A stretch of DNA of 64,000 bases from Mermis nigrescens (GCA_036768485.1 JAVLUZ010000511.1:262411-326410), one strand, 5' to 3'; shown: positions 31,191-58,492, counted from the first letter of the stretch. Numbers and translations are program-made. The notes: generated by a model not told the origin, from the sequence alone.

Positions 31191-33165
31191 GCAGAGACCA
31201 TCAAGATTTTTAGCTTGAAAGGATAAAAAGCCGAACTTTTTTGGGGGGTTGCGGCCCCTTTTGCTTATCTTTAGAGAGCTCCAAATGGATTTTAGGGCGG
31301 TAATGATTTGAACGATTCGGGTGTTTCGCGCCGGATTTTAATGGTGTGCACGTTTCTTGCATTATTTGTTCGCGAAAAAGCTGCAAAATTGACTCTAGTG
31401 TAAAAATGACAAAGAAATTTGCCGGTTCTTTATCATGTTTTAGAAGTGATCCAAAAACGCAAAATACATAAAAAAGATTTCGCCACGTAATGTCGCACAT
31501 AAACACATTAAAGAAATTTGGCGATTCCCCCAGAAATATAATCCAGGATATTGGGCTGCATTACACAATAAACTGGAAATCGTGCATTCACTTAATTGTG
31601 TAAAGTAATATGTACACTACATACATATATGCCTCGTGCAACAGCAATCTGTATCATGTCACATGCTAGAAATGTCTTGATTAATTTTGTACTTGGACCC
31701 GGACCCTATCGGGTCCAGCTTTTTTAAGACCGGACCCTGACCAAACTTTCTTGAAATTTTAGACCCGGACCCGAGATTACCTAGAACAAGACTAAGCGCG
31801 AATTTCGATGATTGTACGAACCACCTAACCGACAGCCATTAGGACCTATTTTGCACAATTAGCTTCCGGCATTGATGCACGCCTTGTATGCACATGAAGA
31901 ACTTCAGAAACTAGCTCATAATGATTCAGAATAATGAGAAAATTGATCTAGCGGAAAAATCTGAGATTTCAGACGAGCGAAAATTGATAATCTGCGCTCT
32001 AACACACCTCATTAAAGACTACAAGACCGTTTCTTTAACATACACTAAAACAGGTACGTAATAGCTGGCCTTCTGAATTTGGGGGAATGAAATTTTGAAG
32101 TCAGATAAGCCAACAACTAATTGTACATAGACAAAACTAATGGTGTTTTTGAGCATTTCTAAACGAGCTCTACATATAGAAAAAATTTTTACACAAAAAA
32201 TCTATTACGGTTTTAATTGTCTCCAAAAAAGAGGTCATATAAAATGGCCACACAAATGATTTCTCACAATTATATCCAAGCTTGACCGTGTAGACAAAAT
32301 GTTCAACTTGTTTTATACTCAATTCTGGTACATTGCAAAGAAAAGCAATTTAAAAAAATAATGTACGTGAAGCATCAGAAAATTTTGACGTATTCAACAG
32401 GCTTACACGAACTTGGGCTGTTTGCAATACAAACGTCACACAAAAAAATGGATTTTGGGGCCTATTTAGCTCGAAAGCATGCCAAAAACTATTCTAGTGG
32501 TCTTTCAAATACACCTCAAGAATTTGCAATTTGTTCCTCTGGGAAACCCTCGTAAAAAATACTAGAATTTTAAAAATTTTAGGAAGACTCGTCCCCCCTA
32601 TCCCCATAGATACATGCCTGCACCAACAACGACGCTAGAAAGTTTGATTAGCGATGCTTAAGACATCTAAACGCAATATAAAATATGACTTGCAAGCAGT
32701 ATTCACAATCATCTTTGTTGACCGTATAAAAAAATTAATGATTTGTGGCCTTAACTTTAACCTCATTACATGGCTAAACAAAGAAATTCGCTCATTGATA
32801 ATCTCGTTTAAAAAACACGGAATAGGCGTATAAATCTTTTACTTTGCCTAAGCATGAGAACGATAAAAGGCGCGACAATTAAAAATCGACGCAATTTAGC
32901 AATAGCTAGTGAGCATTATTTTTAAATTTTACTATTCGCAATGCAAAAAGTGTCACGCTTAATCATGAATAACATGATAATTCAGAGTGAACACTGCAAA
33001 ATTCAGGCGCATTCCGCGAAGCGATGATTGCTTCAATAAGCAAAAGTAAACTAATTTTGTAGTCAATTGCGAGCGCATAAAAAAGCCTTAAGGAATAAGT
33101 TTGGCCTAAAGGTTGAGGAAGTTTAGGCATATGTATGTGTATTAGCTCGAAACTTTCATTGGGGT
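31191..33165. other. Intergenic, no gene recognised
   Basis: AT-rich. The only structure noted is the CCCGGACCC-rich block at 31693-31785. Open frames on both strands lack codon or domain support. Confidence 0.35.
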
Positions 33166-33352
33166 TCCCCGCCAATTTTCAGGGGGTGGGAGTAAGTAAT
33201 TGATCCCAATTTTGACAAAATAGCAAAAATGGTTGGAAACGCAAATTTTCGCCAAGCGGCTGGGAGAACCAACATTTCTTGACTTTTGAGGGATAGGGGA
33301 TGACCAATTTCGGGTGAGGGATCTCCCCAACCCCACTCACCGTTACATGTAC
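33166..33352. mobile_element. Family E-like short element
   Basis: 'cattggggttccccgccaat' at the left, 'cgttacatgtacggggg' at the right, with C-rich/G-rich interior as in 6924-7096. Boundaries approximate. Confidence 0.4.
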
Positions 33353-33835
33353 GGGGGTTAAAATATCTCGCTTTCCTAGATGAGGATGGCCGGTTTTTTA
33401 TAAGTTCTGATTCTCCCTTTTTATAGCTTCAGTAATTATGAGTAGGAGAACAACACTGAAGGAAGAAAAGTTTTGGCAAAATGAAACCCATGACAGTATA
33501 GCATTACCTTAACAAATTTTTGGTAAAAAGATATTTACAATTTTATTTATATCCTTCAATGATAAACTTTTAAGAAAGGCATGACAAAGCTAAAGAAGCA
33601 ATGAATGATCAATAACAATATATCTAAATTTTTCGTCAATCATTGAACCAAAGATGGACTTCATTAAAAAAGCAGCTGCTAAACGAACATCCACAAAAGA
33701 TGAACTCTTAGCAATTCCCTGAAATACATTCCGTCCATCTCTGAAAAAAATATTGGTTACTAAAGATTTGATGAAGCTAGCGAGTTTATATTATCAAAGA
33801 AGACTATGAAATTGCATAGCTAAACTCTTGATTTC

Positions 33836-34004
33836 CAGGCACGTAGCTGACCGTCCTATTTTGGGGGGACCAACACCAATTTTGGGGGACTAAGACCAGA
33901 GAGGCCAAAAATAGCACAAAATAACGTTTAAAAAGTCCTATTTTCCGATTTTTCTGAATTGTGGAGGGGTCCGGACCCCCCCATCCCCCAGAACTACGTG
34001 CCTG
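33836..34004. mobile_element. CAGGCACGTAG MITE, copy 1 (169 bp)
   Basis: Ends CAGGCACGTAG and CTACGTGCCTG are perfect inverted repeats. Perfect 8-bp TSD TTGATTTC (33828-33835 and 34005-34012). No ORF. Confidence 0.94.
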
Positions 34005-35577
34005 TTGATTTCTATTTTTTGTAATTAAACTGTGTAAGGTCTTGCAAACTATATTAATGAAAACTGCAACACGGAACAAAGCATATGCAATTTAAATCGT
34101 AAACGGAGAGCCGCGGGAAAAATTATTCTACAATACAGGATCGAATAGCGACATAAAAGAATTTAATCTAAACGACCATAACACTTCACGTTAACAAAGC
34201 TGACGTCGCAAATAGACCACGTAAATTCAAAAAATAAGTGACTGACGTTTGAACATACATAAACGGATATCAAAAGAAAAAATCGATAAAACTTTCCGAA
34301 TGAAATGCGGGATGGGTATAAGGCAACATTGTGTACACATTACGATTGGCCCAACTGGTTCACTTTTTCTTCCTAATAAAATAGAATCCGGAGTCAATGA
34401 TATGTACGAGTATATGCTAAATGTCGATAAATGCACGAATTGAAAATTCTACAAAACGTTAGATTTTTTTGAGAAAGTTATACATTGTTTCGACTCGTGG
34501 TTTCACTTGTGCAAGACAAAGATTTTTGGGCTCGTACAGATTTTCAGAATCACCTTTGAAAGTGTAAAAGAGACTATTTGGGGCAAATGTATGTGAGTTT
34601 GACGTTTTTTAAGCATTCTACATCAAAAAATTAACAAATTCTCGGTTCAGTGCGTTATTTAAAAACTCAGCTGATTTTTAAGAATTTAATGCTAGAAATA
34701 AGGACTAGGTGTTAGCTTATCAAAGTGTTACAATTTCTATTATTACATAAAGGCCCGTATCCGGGATTCGGCCAACGGGGGGGAAGGCGGACCCAACATA
34801 AATTTAAGTCTATCCATTAGAATCATAAAAATTCGAATTTTTCTAAATTTTTCTACTTGAAAAAGGCTTTAAAAAAATTTATTTTTTGATCGTGCTTGGG
34901 CCAAATGATGGAAAATACCATATATCCAGCGCGAAGCGCCGAAAAATTTGAAGATTTTCCGACAAAACATCCGATTTTTTCATATTTCTGTGCATTATCA
35001 TACCTTCAAAAAAATTTACCGACCTAGTGGGGGCGGCCGCCCCCGCCCTTTCAAATGATGCTCTTAATGCATTCATTTTAAAATTATAATTTAATTACTA
35101 ATCACAGAACGTTTTACGACCAAATTATCGTACACCAATGACCGTCTTCCTCCAAACATTTGAGTCGTAGTCACTTACTCGTCATTGTCTCACTTAACAT
35201 TTTTTTTTGTTCTGCTGCATTTACAGCAATTTTACAATTTAGAATTGTAATTTCAAAGCAAAAAGGTAATTATGTAATTCGATTATTTTAATATTTTCTT
35301 ATCAGTTTCTGCTCCATCTTATTTGATTATGTATTACAGTAGATACTTTACAACTCTTCAACTTTATTACTCTTCAATATTGTAGTCGGACTTATCCCAT
35401 ATTTCCTAAAAATTATGATTCTATGTACCATTTTTTGTTCGAAAATTGGTCGACCAATCTCTTCTTTTCCGAAAAAATTAGTTATATAAATGCATGTCGA
35501 TGAATTTCATTCAGAAAACATATCAGAACGGAATATAAACCGACATACATATTTCATTCTTTACTTCAGTTAGAGAG
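34005..35577. other. Intergenic, 3' side of the GCK-III gene
   Basis: About 34751-35060 ('gcccgtatccgggattcgg' ... 'gggggcggccgcccccgcc') is a family D remnant with an inverted core near 34931. The remainder is AT-rich and unassigned. Confidence 0.4.
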
Positions 35578-35660
35578 ATGGCCCGATTTTTGACTACTTT
35601 TCGGCCTAGTTGCTGATCGACTCGCCTTAAAATGTTTGGCGGCTAACAAAGCGGATATTA
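35578..35660 (-). pseudogene. Decayed copy of part of GCK-III exon 11
   Basis: Matches exon 11 at 35909-35990 over about 80 bp, roughly three-quarters identical by eye, e.g. 'gatggcccgatttttg' and 'gatcgactcg' in both. The copy has in-frame disruption (GTTAGCC in place of GTGGCC) and lies about 160 bp beyond the stop codon. Confidence 0.75.
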
Positions 35661-35664
35661 TTTC

Positions 35665-35682
35665 TTTATTATTTTGTTTATT
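35665..35682 (-). terminator. Candidate polyadenylation signals of the GCK-III gene
   Basis: Two AATAAA hexamers on the minus strand (35665-35670 and 35677-35682) lie about 140-155 bp past the TAA. AT-rich context makes chance matches likely. Confidence 0.35.
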
Positions 35683-35818
35683 TTAATTTTATTAGATTTT
35701 TTCATTTTTTCTTTTCTTTCTTTCCTTTTTTCTCTTTCTTTCATTAATTTCAAATTTAAAAATATTTATGCTAATCCGTTAGCATAGCATCAAAAATTGA
35801 AAAAAAATTTGAAAAAAC

Positions 35819-50229
<14,411 letters not shown>

Positions 50230-50361
50230 GTTCACAAATTAGCCTCCGTTCCGTTTTCGTTTCAATTATGATCAAGAAACCATTTTTAGTACGCATGTGG
50301 TCTAAAATAATTAAAAAAAGCTTTGGTCAGGAAGATTACAAAGATAAGAGCTAATGACGAC

Positions 50362-50592
50362 CACACATGGGCGTGGGGGGGGTTTGGGGGGAGTATGCAC
50401 CCCCCAGTAGTTGAAAATACCCCCCAAGAAAATTTTTTTTGCTTTTTTAGCAATTTTTTGATGCCATTGGATAGAGCTTTGATGAGAAACGTCGAAAATG
50501 GTGTTTTTTGCCATACGACCACATTTAAGACTATTTTTTTGACCTTTAAAAATTTTTTCACCCCCCCAGAATTTCGGTGCTGCCCACCTATG
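50362..50592. mobile_element. Family A MITE, copy A9 (231 bp), upstream of GCK-III
   Basis: CACACATGGGC ... GCCCACCTATG with perfect TSD ATGACGAC (50354-50361 and 50593-50600). It starts 133 bp upstream of the GCK-III start codon. Confidence 0.93.
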
Positions 50593-50949
50593 ATGACGAC
50601 CACAAATTTTTTCACCCATCAAGTATTGGGTATTATTGTGCCTTGTGCACATTTACCCTTAGTGTGTTTGTGTGTGTGTATGTGTGTGTTTTTTTATCAG
50701 AGAAAATCGGTCCGCGCCATGAAGAGAAGGGGCGCTTAACAATAAGGTTAAGATGGGTTAGTATAAGAATTAATAAACCTTACGAACAAAAATAATATAC
50801 AGTAATACAATAAACGCTGCAAGGGTTAGTAAAAGCACAGATTAGTCACTAAATAGAATTTTTTAAATTTCATTGAGCAACAAATCTTTAATTTTAGCTG
50901 TAATATCATTACGATGAATGCGTTTCCACCAGTAGAAAATAATTCTTTA

Positions 50950-51410
50950 TTATTGTAACAAAATATCTCCAAATATCAACAATTTGTCATTCTTTTCTAA
51001 ATTATTTCTTGTCACCCAAATACAAGTATGCGCTAATTGTATAAGGATATTTAAACATTTTTCTAATAAATTATCTGATATGATATACCCAAAAACTTTA
51101 TTTTCTACACAAACTTGTAAATTATTTCGCATCAAAACACCAGAAAATTTTTGCCAAAACATTTGAAGACGTTCGCAAACTAATAAGGCATGAACATTTG
51201 TTTCAATAAAATTCCTCCCAATAAATAAACAATACTTACAAGAAGACGTAACATTTCTCCATCGACTTAATCGGTTACGAGTTTGTAATGCATTATTTAA
51301 AAAACAAAAATGTATATCTTTAGCATATCCTTTAATTTCTCTCGGAAAATTCAGCTTAGAGTAAGAAACAAAATTAATTTCATATCCTAAAAAATTATAT
51401 CTATTTAATT
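50950..51410 (-). CDS. LINE C-terminal fragment with zf-RVT-type zinc knuckle
   Basis: One uninterrupted frame of about 150 codons ending in TAA at 50950. It contains LNNALQTRNRLSRWRNV, then CKYC, then ETNVHALLVCERLQMFW, the C-x2-C ... H-x4-C layout that follows the reverse transcriptase in L1/RTE/Tx1-like elements. There is no start codon; it is the tail of a longer protein. The upstream side is replaced by the TG microsatellite, and a possible continuation on the minus strand appears at 51755-51850 (ENVTNEMQKTQENRDQALLQ). Confidence 0.7.
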
Positions 51411-51416
51411 AGAAGC

Positions 51417-51748
<332 letters not shown>

Positions 51749-52440
51749 TTACTTTCCTCACACTAGGCGCTTGTAGTAGCGCTTGGTCGCGGTTTTCCTG
51801 GGTTTTCTGCATTTCATTGGTAACATTTTCAAACTACAAGGATTATTGCCTAAGCTAGTTAAGTATGTCTAAGCGTTATAAAGAGTGAGAAAGTGAGTTT
51901 TTCTGTACGGGGCAGATTTTCCACTTTCATTCGGCGCTTATACGAAAAAGTACTCCGCTGTCCTTATTTTTTAACTATTCGAAGTATTTGCAATCTATGA
52001 GCGAGCGCAATTCGGCTATATTTCTACGGAGATTGTATTTTAAGGTTCCATACTAACTTCCGGCTTAGGCTTATTGAATGTGGAAAAAGAAACCACTAAG
52101 TTTTTCGTTTTTAGATTTATCTATTTTGTGACTTAAACAGTTATGTGCATCGTTATAGAGCATCAACTTAGGCAACATGTATTCCTGTGGATTATGCACT
52201 GAAAAAACATTGATAAGAATCGCTTCCTATCATAGGTAGCGCGATAGCGCTACCTATAATATACTTGGCCATCCTTTTTTCTTATATGTTTTTCACAGCG
52301 AGTGCGAAATTTGTGTCCCCCCCTCACAGCTATAACGGCACACATCTGAGAGGTGCGGTTTTTTTTAAAAGGTAGATAATAAAAAAACTTAGTGCCCCCA
52401 TTTTTTTCTTGTTTACACTCAATACCGAGCGCGTCGTGAG
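51749..52440. other. Unassigned sequence between microsatellite and tandem array
   Basis: Possible LINE remnant at 51755-51850 on the minus strand. 'aggtagcgcgatagcgctacct' (52234-52255) is a perfect short palindrome. Nothing else is recognised. Confidence 0.4.
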
Positions 52441-53520
52441 TGTGTAAAGTTTACACCAAAAATTCAAATAATTTGCGGAGGGCCAATTTTTTTAAAAATG
52501 TTTTCCCTAATTAGTAGGTTACGAATCTGGTCTTAAAATTTCTTTACACTCATTGGTTGTTGCACAGGAGTGTAAATTAGACGGTTTTTTTACAGTTTTC
52601 ATGTGGCCAAGCATATCTAACTCAGTTTTACATTCTATGCAGTCTGGTTGGTTTCAAAATGTAGACGGTTAAAAAATCTAGGGGAGACTTTTTTTAATTT
52701 TTTTTCAAAAGTAATATTCTCGAATTTAGAGGCGGTTTATTGTAAAGAGTCTAAGACAAAAAAATTTTTCCCTGCCATATTCTCCACTTGGTAGACAAAA
52801 CGTGGTAACTACCCTTAAAATGTGCCTCGTCTTAAGCGCTACACGTCAAAATTTATTTTGTTTTTTTACAATCAATATTGCGTTATTAGTGCAAGTGTAA
52901 ACTTTACACTGAAAACATTTTTCCGCCCATAGCGTCGTGGATGATGAATTTTTTAAAAATGTTTTTCCTAATTAGTAGGTTACGAATCTGGTCTTAAAAT
53001 TTCTTTACACTCATTGGTTGTTGCACAGGAGTGTAAATTAGACGGTTTTTTACTGTTTTCATGTGCAAGAGCATATCTAACTCAGTTTTACATTCTATGC
53101 AGTCTGATTGGTTTCAAAAGGTAGACGGTTATAAAATCTAGGAGAAACTTTTTTTATTTTTTCTTAAAAAGTAATATTTTCGAATTTAGAGGCGGTTTAT
53201 TGTAAAGAGTCTGAGACAAAAAATATTTTTTCCCTGCCATATTCTCCACTTAGTAGAAAGAACGTGGTAACTACCTTTAAAATCTGCCTCGTCTTAAGCG
53301 CTACACGTCAAAATTTATTTTGTTTCTTTACAATCAATATTGCGTTATTAGTGCAGGTGTAAACTTTACACTGAAAAATTTTTTCCGCCCAGAGCGTCGT
53401 GGATGATAAATTTTTTTAAAAATGTTCTCTGTGAGGTCAGAATAACGAATCTGACCTTCAAACTTTTCTACAATTAATACACAGTACCAGGGGTTTAAAC
53501 TTTACACTCTAGTGGATGAG
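52441..53520. repeat. Tandem array, period about 461-463 bp
   Basis: 'acgaatctgg' recurs at 52521, 52982 and (as 'acgaatctga') 53445. Units 1 and 2 are nearly identical over their length ('cctaattagtaggttacgaa', 'ggttgttgcacaggagtgta'). Each unit carries GTGTAAA-N-TTTACAC (52442, 52895, 53357). Diverged units reappear at 55640-55870. Confidence 0.88.
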
Positions 53521-53761
53521 TAAAAAACAGATTTTGTCCAAGATTTCTCTGCCAACTTTTTCGGTTATGAGTTAAGATAATTTAAATAGATAAATATAAA
53601 GTAACTTTTAAGGGCTACACGTCGAAGCAAACCGCGTTCAAAAAAACGTAATATTGAGTTGTTTATGAGGGTGTAAAGTTCGAAATCTGAGGTGTAAAAT
53701 AGGCGAAAAAAACAGGTTTTTTCGTATTTAATTGGTAAATCATATCAAATATTTCGCGGAA

Positions 53762-54131
53762 CATAAGTTTGGCACATACAAACGTACTACAATCAATAGG
53801 GCTACAAACTGGCCCAAACCGAATTTATTTACACTCAATGGGGCGTTCGGTTCAGATTTTTAAAGTTTACAATGTGGTGGACAGTGAAAAATACGTGTTT
53901 GTCCATATTTTTGTTCGCCACCCCTTAAAAAGTACTTTATTTTTATCCTATTCGACCTCTCCCGACTTCTTCACTTCATATTTTTGTTCGCCACCCCTTA
54001 GAAAGTACTTTATTTTTATCCTATTCGACCTCTCCCGACTTCTGAACAGAGAAAGTGGAGTGTAAATAAATTCGGTTTGGGCCAGTTTGTAGCCCTTTAA
54101 TTGTAGTACGTTTGTATGTGCCAAACTTATG
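53762..54131. repeat. Long inverted repeat with internal 73-bp direct repeats
   Basis: Arms 53762-53836 and 54058-54131 (about 75 bp) are reverse complements with a one-base indel and a mismatch. The loop holds two tandem copies of a unit starting 'catatttttgttcgccaccc' (53904-53976 and 53977-54043). Confidence 0.92.
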
Positions 54132-54500
54132 TTTGTAAACTTTACACTGAAAAAATTTTTTGGGAAAAAATCGGTTTGGGTTTTTTTGAAACAGATGAAA
54201 AAAACCGATTGATTGCCCTAGATGTACATTCTTGTGCTCAATTTCCATACGCACGTACACGACCGTTAAGCGCAACGCTTAAGTGAGTCGCCCGGGACCA
54301 CCTTCCCCTAAAAATTATCATATTTTTCATTCCATTCCCACACATATTTTCAATCAAAATCCGGGATAGGAAAATGGGTACTCGGGCTTAATGCGACTTG
54401 AGTACGAATTGGTATGTGTGTTATTATATCTTACTTGTGTTAAAAGATCATATGTGTGTGTCTCATATTTGTGCCTGTCTCGTTTGTACATACCTTTACC

Positions 54501-54686
54501 CAGGGGCGGATTTAGGGGGGGGGGCGGCCGCCTCCCCCATTGGCCCAAAAAAGTGCGCAAAATTAAGCATTTTTAAGCGATTTTTAGCGATTTTCGGGTT
54601 AAAACGGCTAATTTTTCCGCCCAAGTCAGGGTCCGCCCCCCTTAGGGGTACGCCCCCCCCTTAGGAAAATTCTAGATCCGCCACTG
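54501..54686. mobile_element. CAGGGGCGGAT MITE, copy 1 (186 bp)
   Basis: CAGGGGCGGATTTAG and CTAGATCCGCCACTG form imperfect terminal inverted repeats; perfect 8-bp TSD CCTTTACC (54493-54500 and 54687-54694). CAGNGGCGGAT ends and 8-bp TSD indicate hAT. Confidence 0.95.
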
Positions 54687-54694
54687 CCTTTACC

Positions 54695-55635
54695 GTAAGC
54701 TTTTGCCCATAGGCCTATTGTTGTATTCATAGATCCTTTTCATCTCTTGGTTCGTGTTGTTACGCCTCTTTTTCCGCATCAGTTAAAACTGCGTGCGAGC
54801 GCAGTTTTGACGGCACTTTAAGATTTTACATTTTACAATTAGTTTTTGAGCCTGAGAGCCTCTCCGCCAGCTTCCGCGCTGAGCGTATCTTTTTTCTTTT
54901 TCGTCGCCGTAACGTGAGCAGACTCCGTACGTGCCTTTTATCTGCTTGGCTGCAGAACTCGTCTGTTAGTTTTCCTGCGTAGTGTGCACGCTTCTTTTTC
55001 GCCGTACGCTTTGTTTTTTATCATTAGTGTTTGTGCCAATTGGCATCAGTTGTTGTATGCCTTTGGCAGGGCTATCTTGTGCCCTTGTTTAATTACATTG
55101 TTTGATTTTACCCGATTAGCGTAACACGACGGTCAGCAGCATGTATCCTCCATGCTGTCGCTTTTTAATTGCTTCATAATTTTTCTGTCCAAAAAATATT
55201 GTAAAAATTAATTATTTAATTAACGATGCTGGGCTCGGTTGAATTTCCGTGCTGTTGAATCCTGTCCTTGTGCTACACTATACTTAGGAACCCTTAATAT
55301 TTTCAAGCACCGGAATTCGGTCCAAAACAAGTTAAATAATAATCTTTTTGAGCCCTCAATTAGGTTTCCGGGGAACTTACTTTAATTAGGTACTTAATCT
55401 CAAAGGGGTTAAGTAAGTAAGTTTCACTAGGTGCGTGCGTAGAGGGACGGGCTACCTTGAATAGGCCGGGCCGCTTACCCCCGAATCGTCGGCTGGTGAT
55501 CGACCTCCTAAAAAGGGCGAGAACCCCCGTGTGAGCGCATAAGCTTGAGATTCGGGTTAAGTAAGCGAAGTGAACGTAGCTTGAGTCTACGTTAACACAT
55601 CTGATATTTATTTGTCCTTGGGCCATTGTGGAGAC
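54695..55635. other. GC-richer unassigned segment, possible retroelement UTR/LTR
   Basis: Noticeably richer in GC and CpG than its neighbours, without a long frame. 'gttaaaactgcgtgcgagcg' with 'cgcagttttgac' forms a hairpin near 54785-54810. Composition resembles a retroelement untranslated region, but no boundaries or primer-binding site are certain. Confidence 0.3.
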
Positions 55636-56392
55636 TTATTTTTTCATAAATGTTGATCGTAATATCAGAATAACGAATCCGACTGAAATTTTCTTTAAAC
55701 TCTGTGGTTGTGTAAAGTTTACACTGCCTATTAACTCAACTCTTGTTCAAGAGCCTTGCGGAAGCTTAATTTTTTCAAAATGTCCTACGTAAAATCAGAA
55801 TTGAGAATCTGACTATTAGTTTTCTCTACACCTAGTAGTTGTGTTAAATTTGCACTAATCATTTGTTGTTAAAATGTAGTTTATACTACAAATTTATTTT
55901 ACTTCCAAATCTGAGCGTTAGTGTTCCTTAGACTTGAAATTTGCGTAAAGTTAATGCTGAAAAACTTTGATCTGTTAAAATAATGTAAGGTTGTCTTGTT
56001 TGAGAAGGATAATGCTGATGTTAAGAACAGTATTGCTTTCCGTGTTCTCGGACTGCTGTCATTATAATGGCATGTTACTGTATGTGTTTACTGACTGATG
56101 TACTCAAATCATACTAATTAAAAGCGGGGTACTAGCAAAGAAAAATGCTCCGATGGAACAAAAAAGATGAATATACTTGGAATTGTGGATTATTAAGGAT
56201 GTAAAAGGATGGGACTAGGAAAAAATCTACCTAAAGTTGCAAAATCTGCTAAAAATCACACTTTCTCTAAGCAACGCAAAAAAAGTATATTCGAACATTG
56301 GTCCAAGAATTTTTTCCTCTATTATAGAAATAAACGAGCGGTCGTAGTTTGGTTAACACGCCGGACTTTAAAAAATAAGAGGTGTTCCCCAG
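55636..56392. repeat. Diverged units of the 460-bp array and unassigned flank
   Basis: 'taacgaatccgactgaaatt' and GTGTAAAGTTTACAC (55710-55724), then a second weaker unit at about 55780-55860. Beyond 56000 nothing is recognised. Confidence 0.5.
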
Positions 56393-56790
56393 ACATGAAC
56401 AGTATAGGAATTCTCGGAAGAGTGAAATTTTAAAGTATCTTTGAGCTCAAAAATGGCGGATGCGCGTTAAAAACATCGTTTTTTAGCATTCCTGACGATG
56501 TCCTATCATTCTAAAAGCATAAAAAAGATTTTTTAAAAATTGAAAAAAATCAAAAAATTTGAATTGACGAAAATATAGAGAAAAATGAGTATATGACGTG
56601 AAGCGCCGAAAATTTGACATTTTCGAGCATACAGAATAACCTAAAAACGTTTAAAACAGTGCCTTTTCTAATAACTTTCTGGAGTTTATCGGGAAATCGC
56701 GAATTTAAGGTGGAAATGTCAAAAAAATTTTCGGAGGGGCTAAAAATTTTCAGAGGAGTGAAAATCATAACCTCCTTCCCAGATCATCAT
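56393..56790 (-). mobile_element. Family B element, reverse orientation
   Basis: 'gacatgaacagtataggaatt' ... 'cccagatcatcat' with core 'gacgtgaagcgccg' near 56595. Confidence 0.55.
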
Positions 56791-57764
56791 TAGTGCACCA
56801 GGCAAAATGATACTCAAACACTGTCTCAAATCGCGTCTTACGTATTAATCCTTACATCATTTCTGATTAATATTTAATTCTTTCGAGCCACTTTGAGTCG
56901 AACAATGAGTTTTCAACCACAGTATATACCACTACCATGTATGCAGCAAAGAATTGAGGATTCCCTAACGCAAGGGGTCGAGTTTCAACAACCCTCACCA
57001 CTGAGATTTTCAACCCCTCCCACCGATTATTTCGCAAAAATTTGCGTTTTAGGTCATTTATAGGTGCTTTTTTGGCAAGTTGTCCGGATTCAATGTCATA
57101 CTCTAAATGGCCGGCTACCTCCTCCCAAAATTGTGAGCTGTAGAGAGCGGAAAAACGGCCGAAAAACTTTCATTTATTTGGCGCTTTGGCTATATTTAGG
57201 CCCGTGTCCAGGGGGAAGAAAGAGAGTACATGCCCCGATTCTGAACGATATCTGAAAACTATTTTTACTTAACTCGCCCATTGGTTTTTTTGACGAAAAA
57301 ATCGCCAAAATTTTCGTAATAGTCGGTTTTTTTTGTAAAACCATGTTAGGTACCTAGGTTAAAAGGTCTAATATTGAACACACTTCAGATAAGTGCTTAA
57401 CTTGGGACTGTTTGGGTGATATGATCTCATCTTTTTCAGGCTTGTAGGAGAACAATTCAGGCATAATCTGGCAAAAATTGAATACCTCTCTGGTCACATA
57501 CTCTTGCGAATAAAAACATTTTTTCAAAATCAACTCGGTGTCCAACCTTAGACCAGATTCGGGTTGGACACCCCAATTTTTTTAAAACGCCTAAAAACTC
57601 ATTAGGATACTCAAAATGCATTTTAGATCTCTCAGTTAGCATGACCCCCTCACATGATTGTGCACAGGCCCGTATCGGGGATTTTGTTTCGGGAGGAGGC
57701 ACAACCAAAATTTTTCAAAAACATACGGGCCCAAAGGATGGATTAAAAAAAGTTTTACGACCAC
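56791..57764. other. Family D and other repeat remnants
   Basis: 'ggcccgtgtccagggggaag' (about 57198) and 'caggcccgtatcggggattt' (57664) mark family D ends. Open frames lack support. Confidence 0.4.
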
Positions 57765-58492
57765 TAGAGCTGTACATTTTGTAAATTTTGCTACCCAAAT
57801 GCCTTAAATCTGGTGACAATCCAATGGACGCCCTCTTGAACAAAATCTCACATTATGCATAAAACCTGTGCAAAACAGAAGACATAGATGCAAATCACGC
57901 TTAGGCTGCATAAAGACTAAAAATTGAGTGTTTAAACCGCACGCGTGGGACTAAATAGACTCTAATTATAATTGTGAAATTCAACGGCGAAGCACCAAAA
58001 ATTTTTCGCGATGTTCGGCATTTATTTAATTTTATTACTTGTGCTATTGATGTTTAGGCCAAGCCGGATTTGGACAATTTTCGTAATGCAAAAATGCGTT
58101 TTAGACAGGTACGACTTCAGAATTTTCTGATGCTTCGCGCCATATTGATGGATTATTAAGTTTTTATTGTCATAAGTGACTTCATAAATCGCTAAAATGC
58201 TCTTCTGAAGATAAGAAAATCAAGTTTTAACAGAAATAACGTATTACTGATCGTGATATCCCTAGTAAAGCGCAAAATGTTTATACACAAACTTTACAAA
58301 TCACCGCCAACGTGTGTAGCATACGATTTTCTACAAAGAAACACTGATTTTTCAACACGTCCGCTCAATTTTCGAACGATTCTAGACCTTCACAAAAAAG
58401 GTGGAAAAAAGTGGAAAATGTCGGAAAAAAATTTTGGGTCTGGTCTAGGTATAATGTCAACCAAATCGCTGGAAAAAAAGAAAAACGGTGAT
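57765..58492. mobile_element. Diverged family C copy with an element-G-like left edge
   Basis: 57765 begins 'tagagctgtacattttgtaa', like the left end of the element at 59001. From about 57990 the order of family C follows ('gcaaaaatgcgttttag', 'cgtgatat', 'cactgatttttcaacac') and ends GAAAAACGGTG at 58492. Confidence 0.65.

Noticed and set aside
34249..34443. 64-residue plus-strand frame with mixed amino-acid composition
   Set aside because: No recognisable domain, splice context or neighbouring exon; similar frames occur by chance at this length.
26069..35577. Search for the start exon of the MAGE gene
   Set aside because: No short ATG-GT exon could be distinguished from chance; left open rather than guessed.
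55360..55626. 88-residue minus-strand frame in the GC-richer segment
   Set aside because: Composition follows the local GC shift; no domain or splice support. Treated as unassigned.
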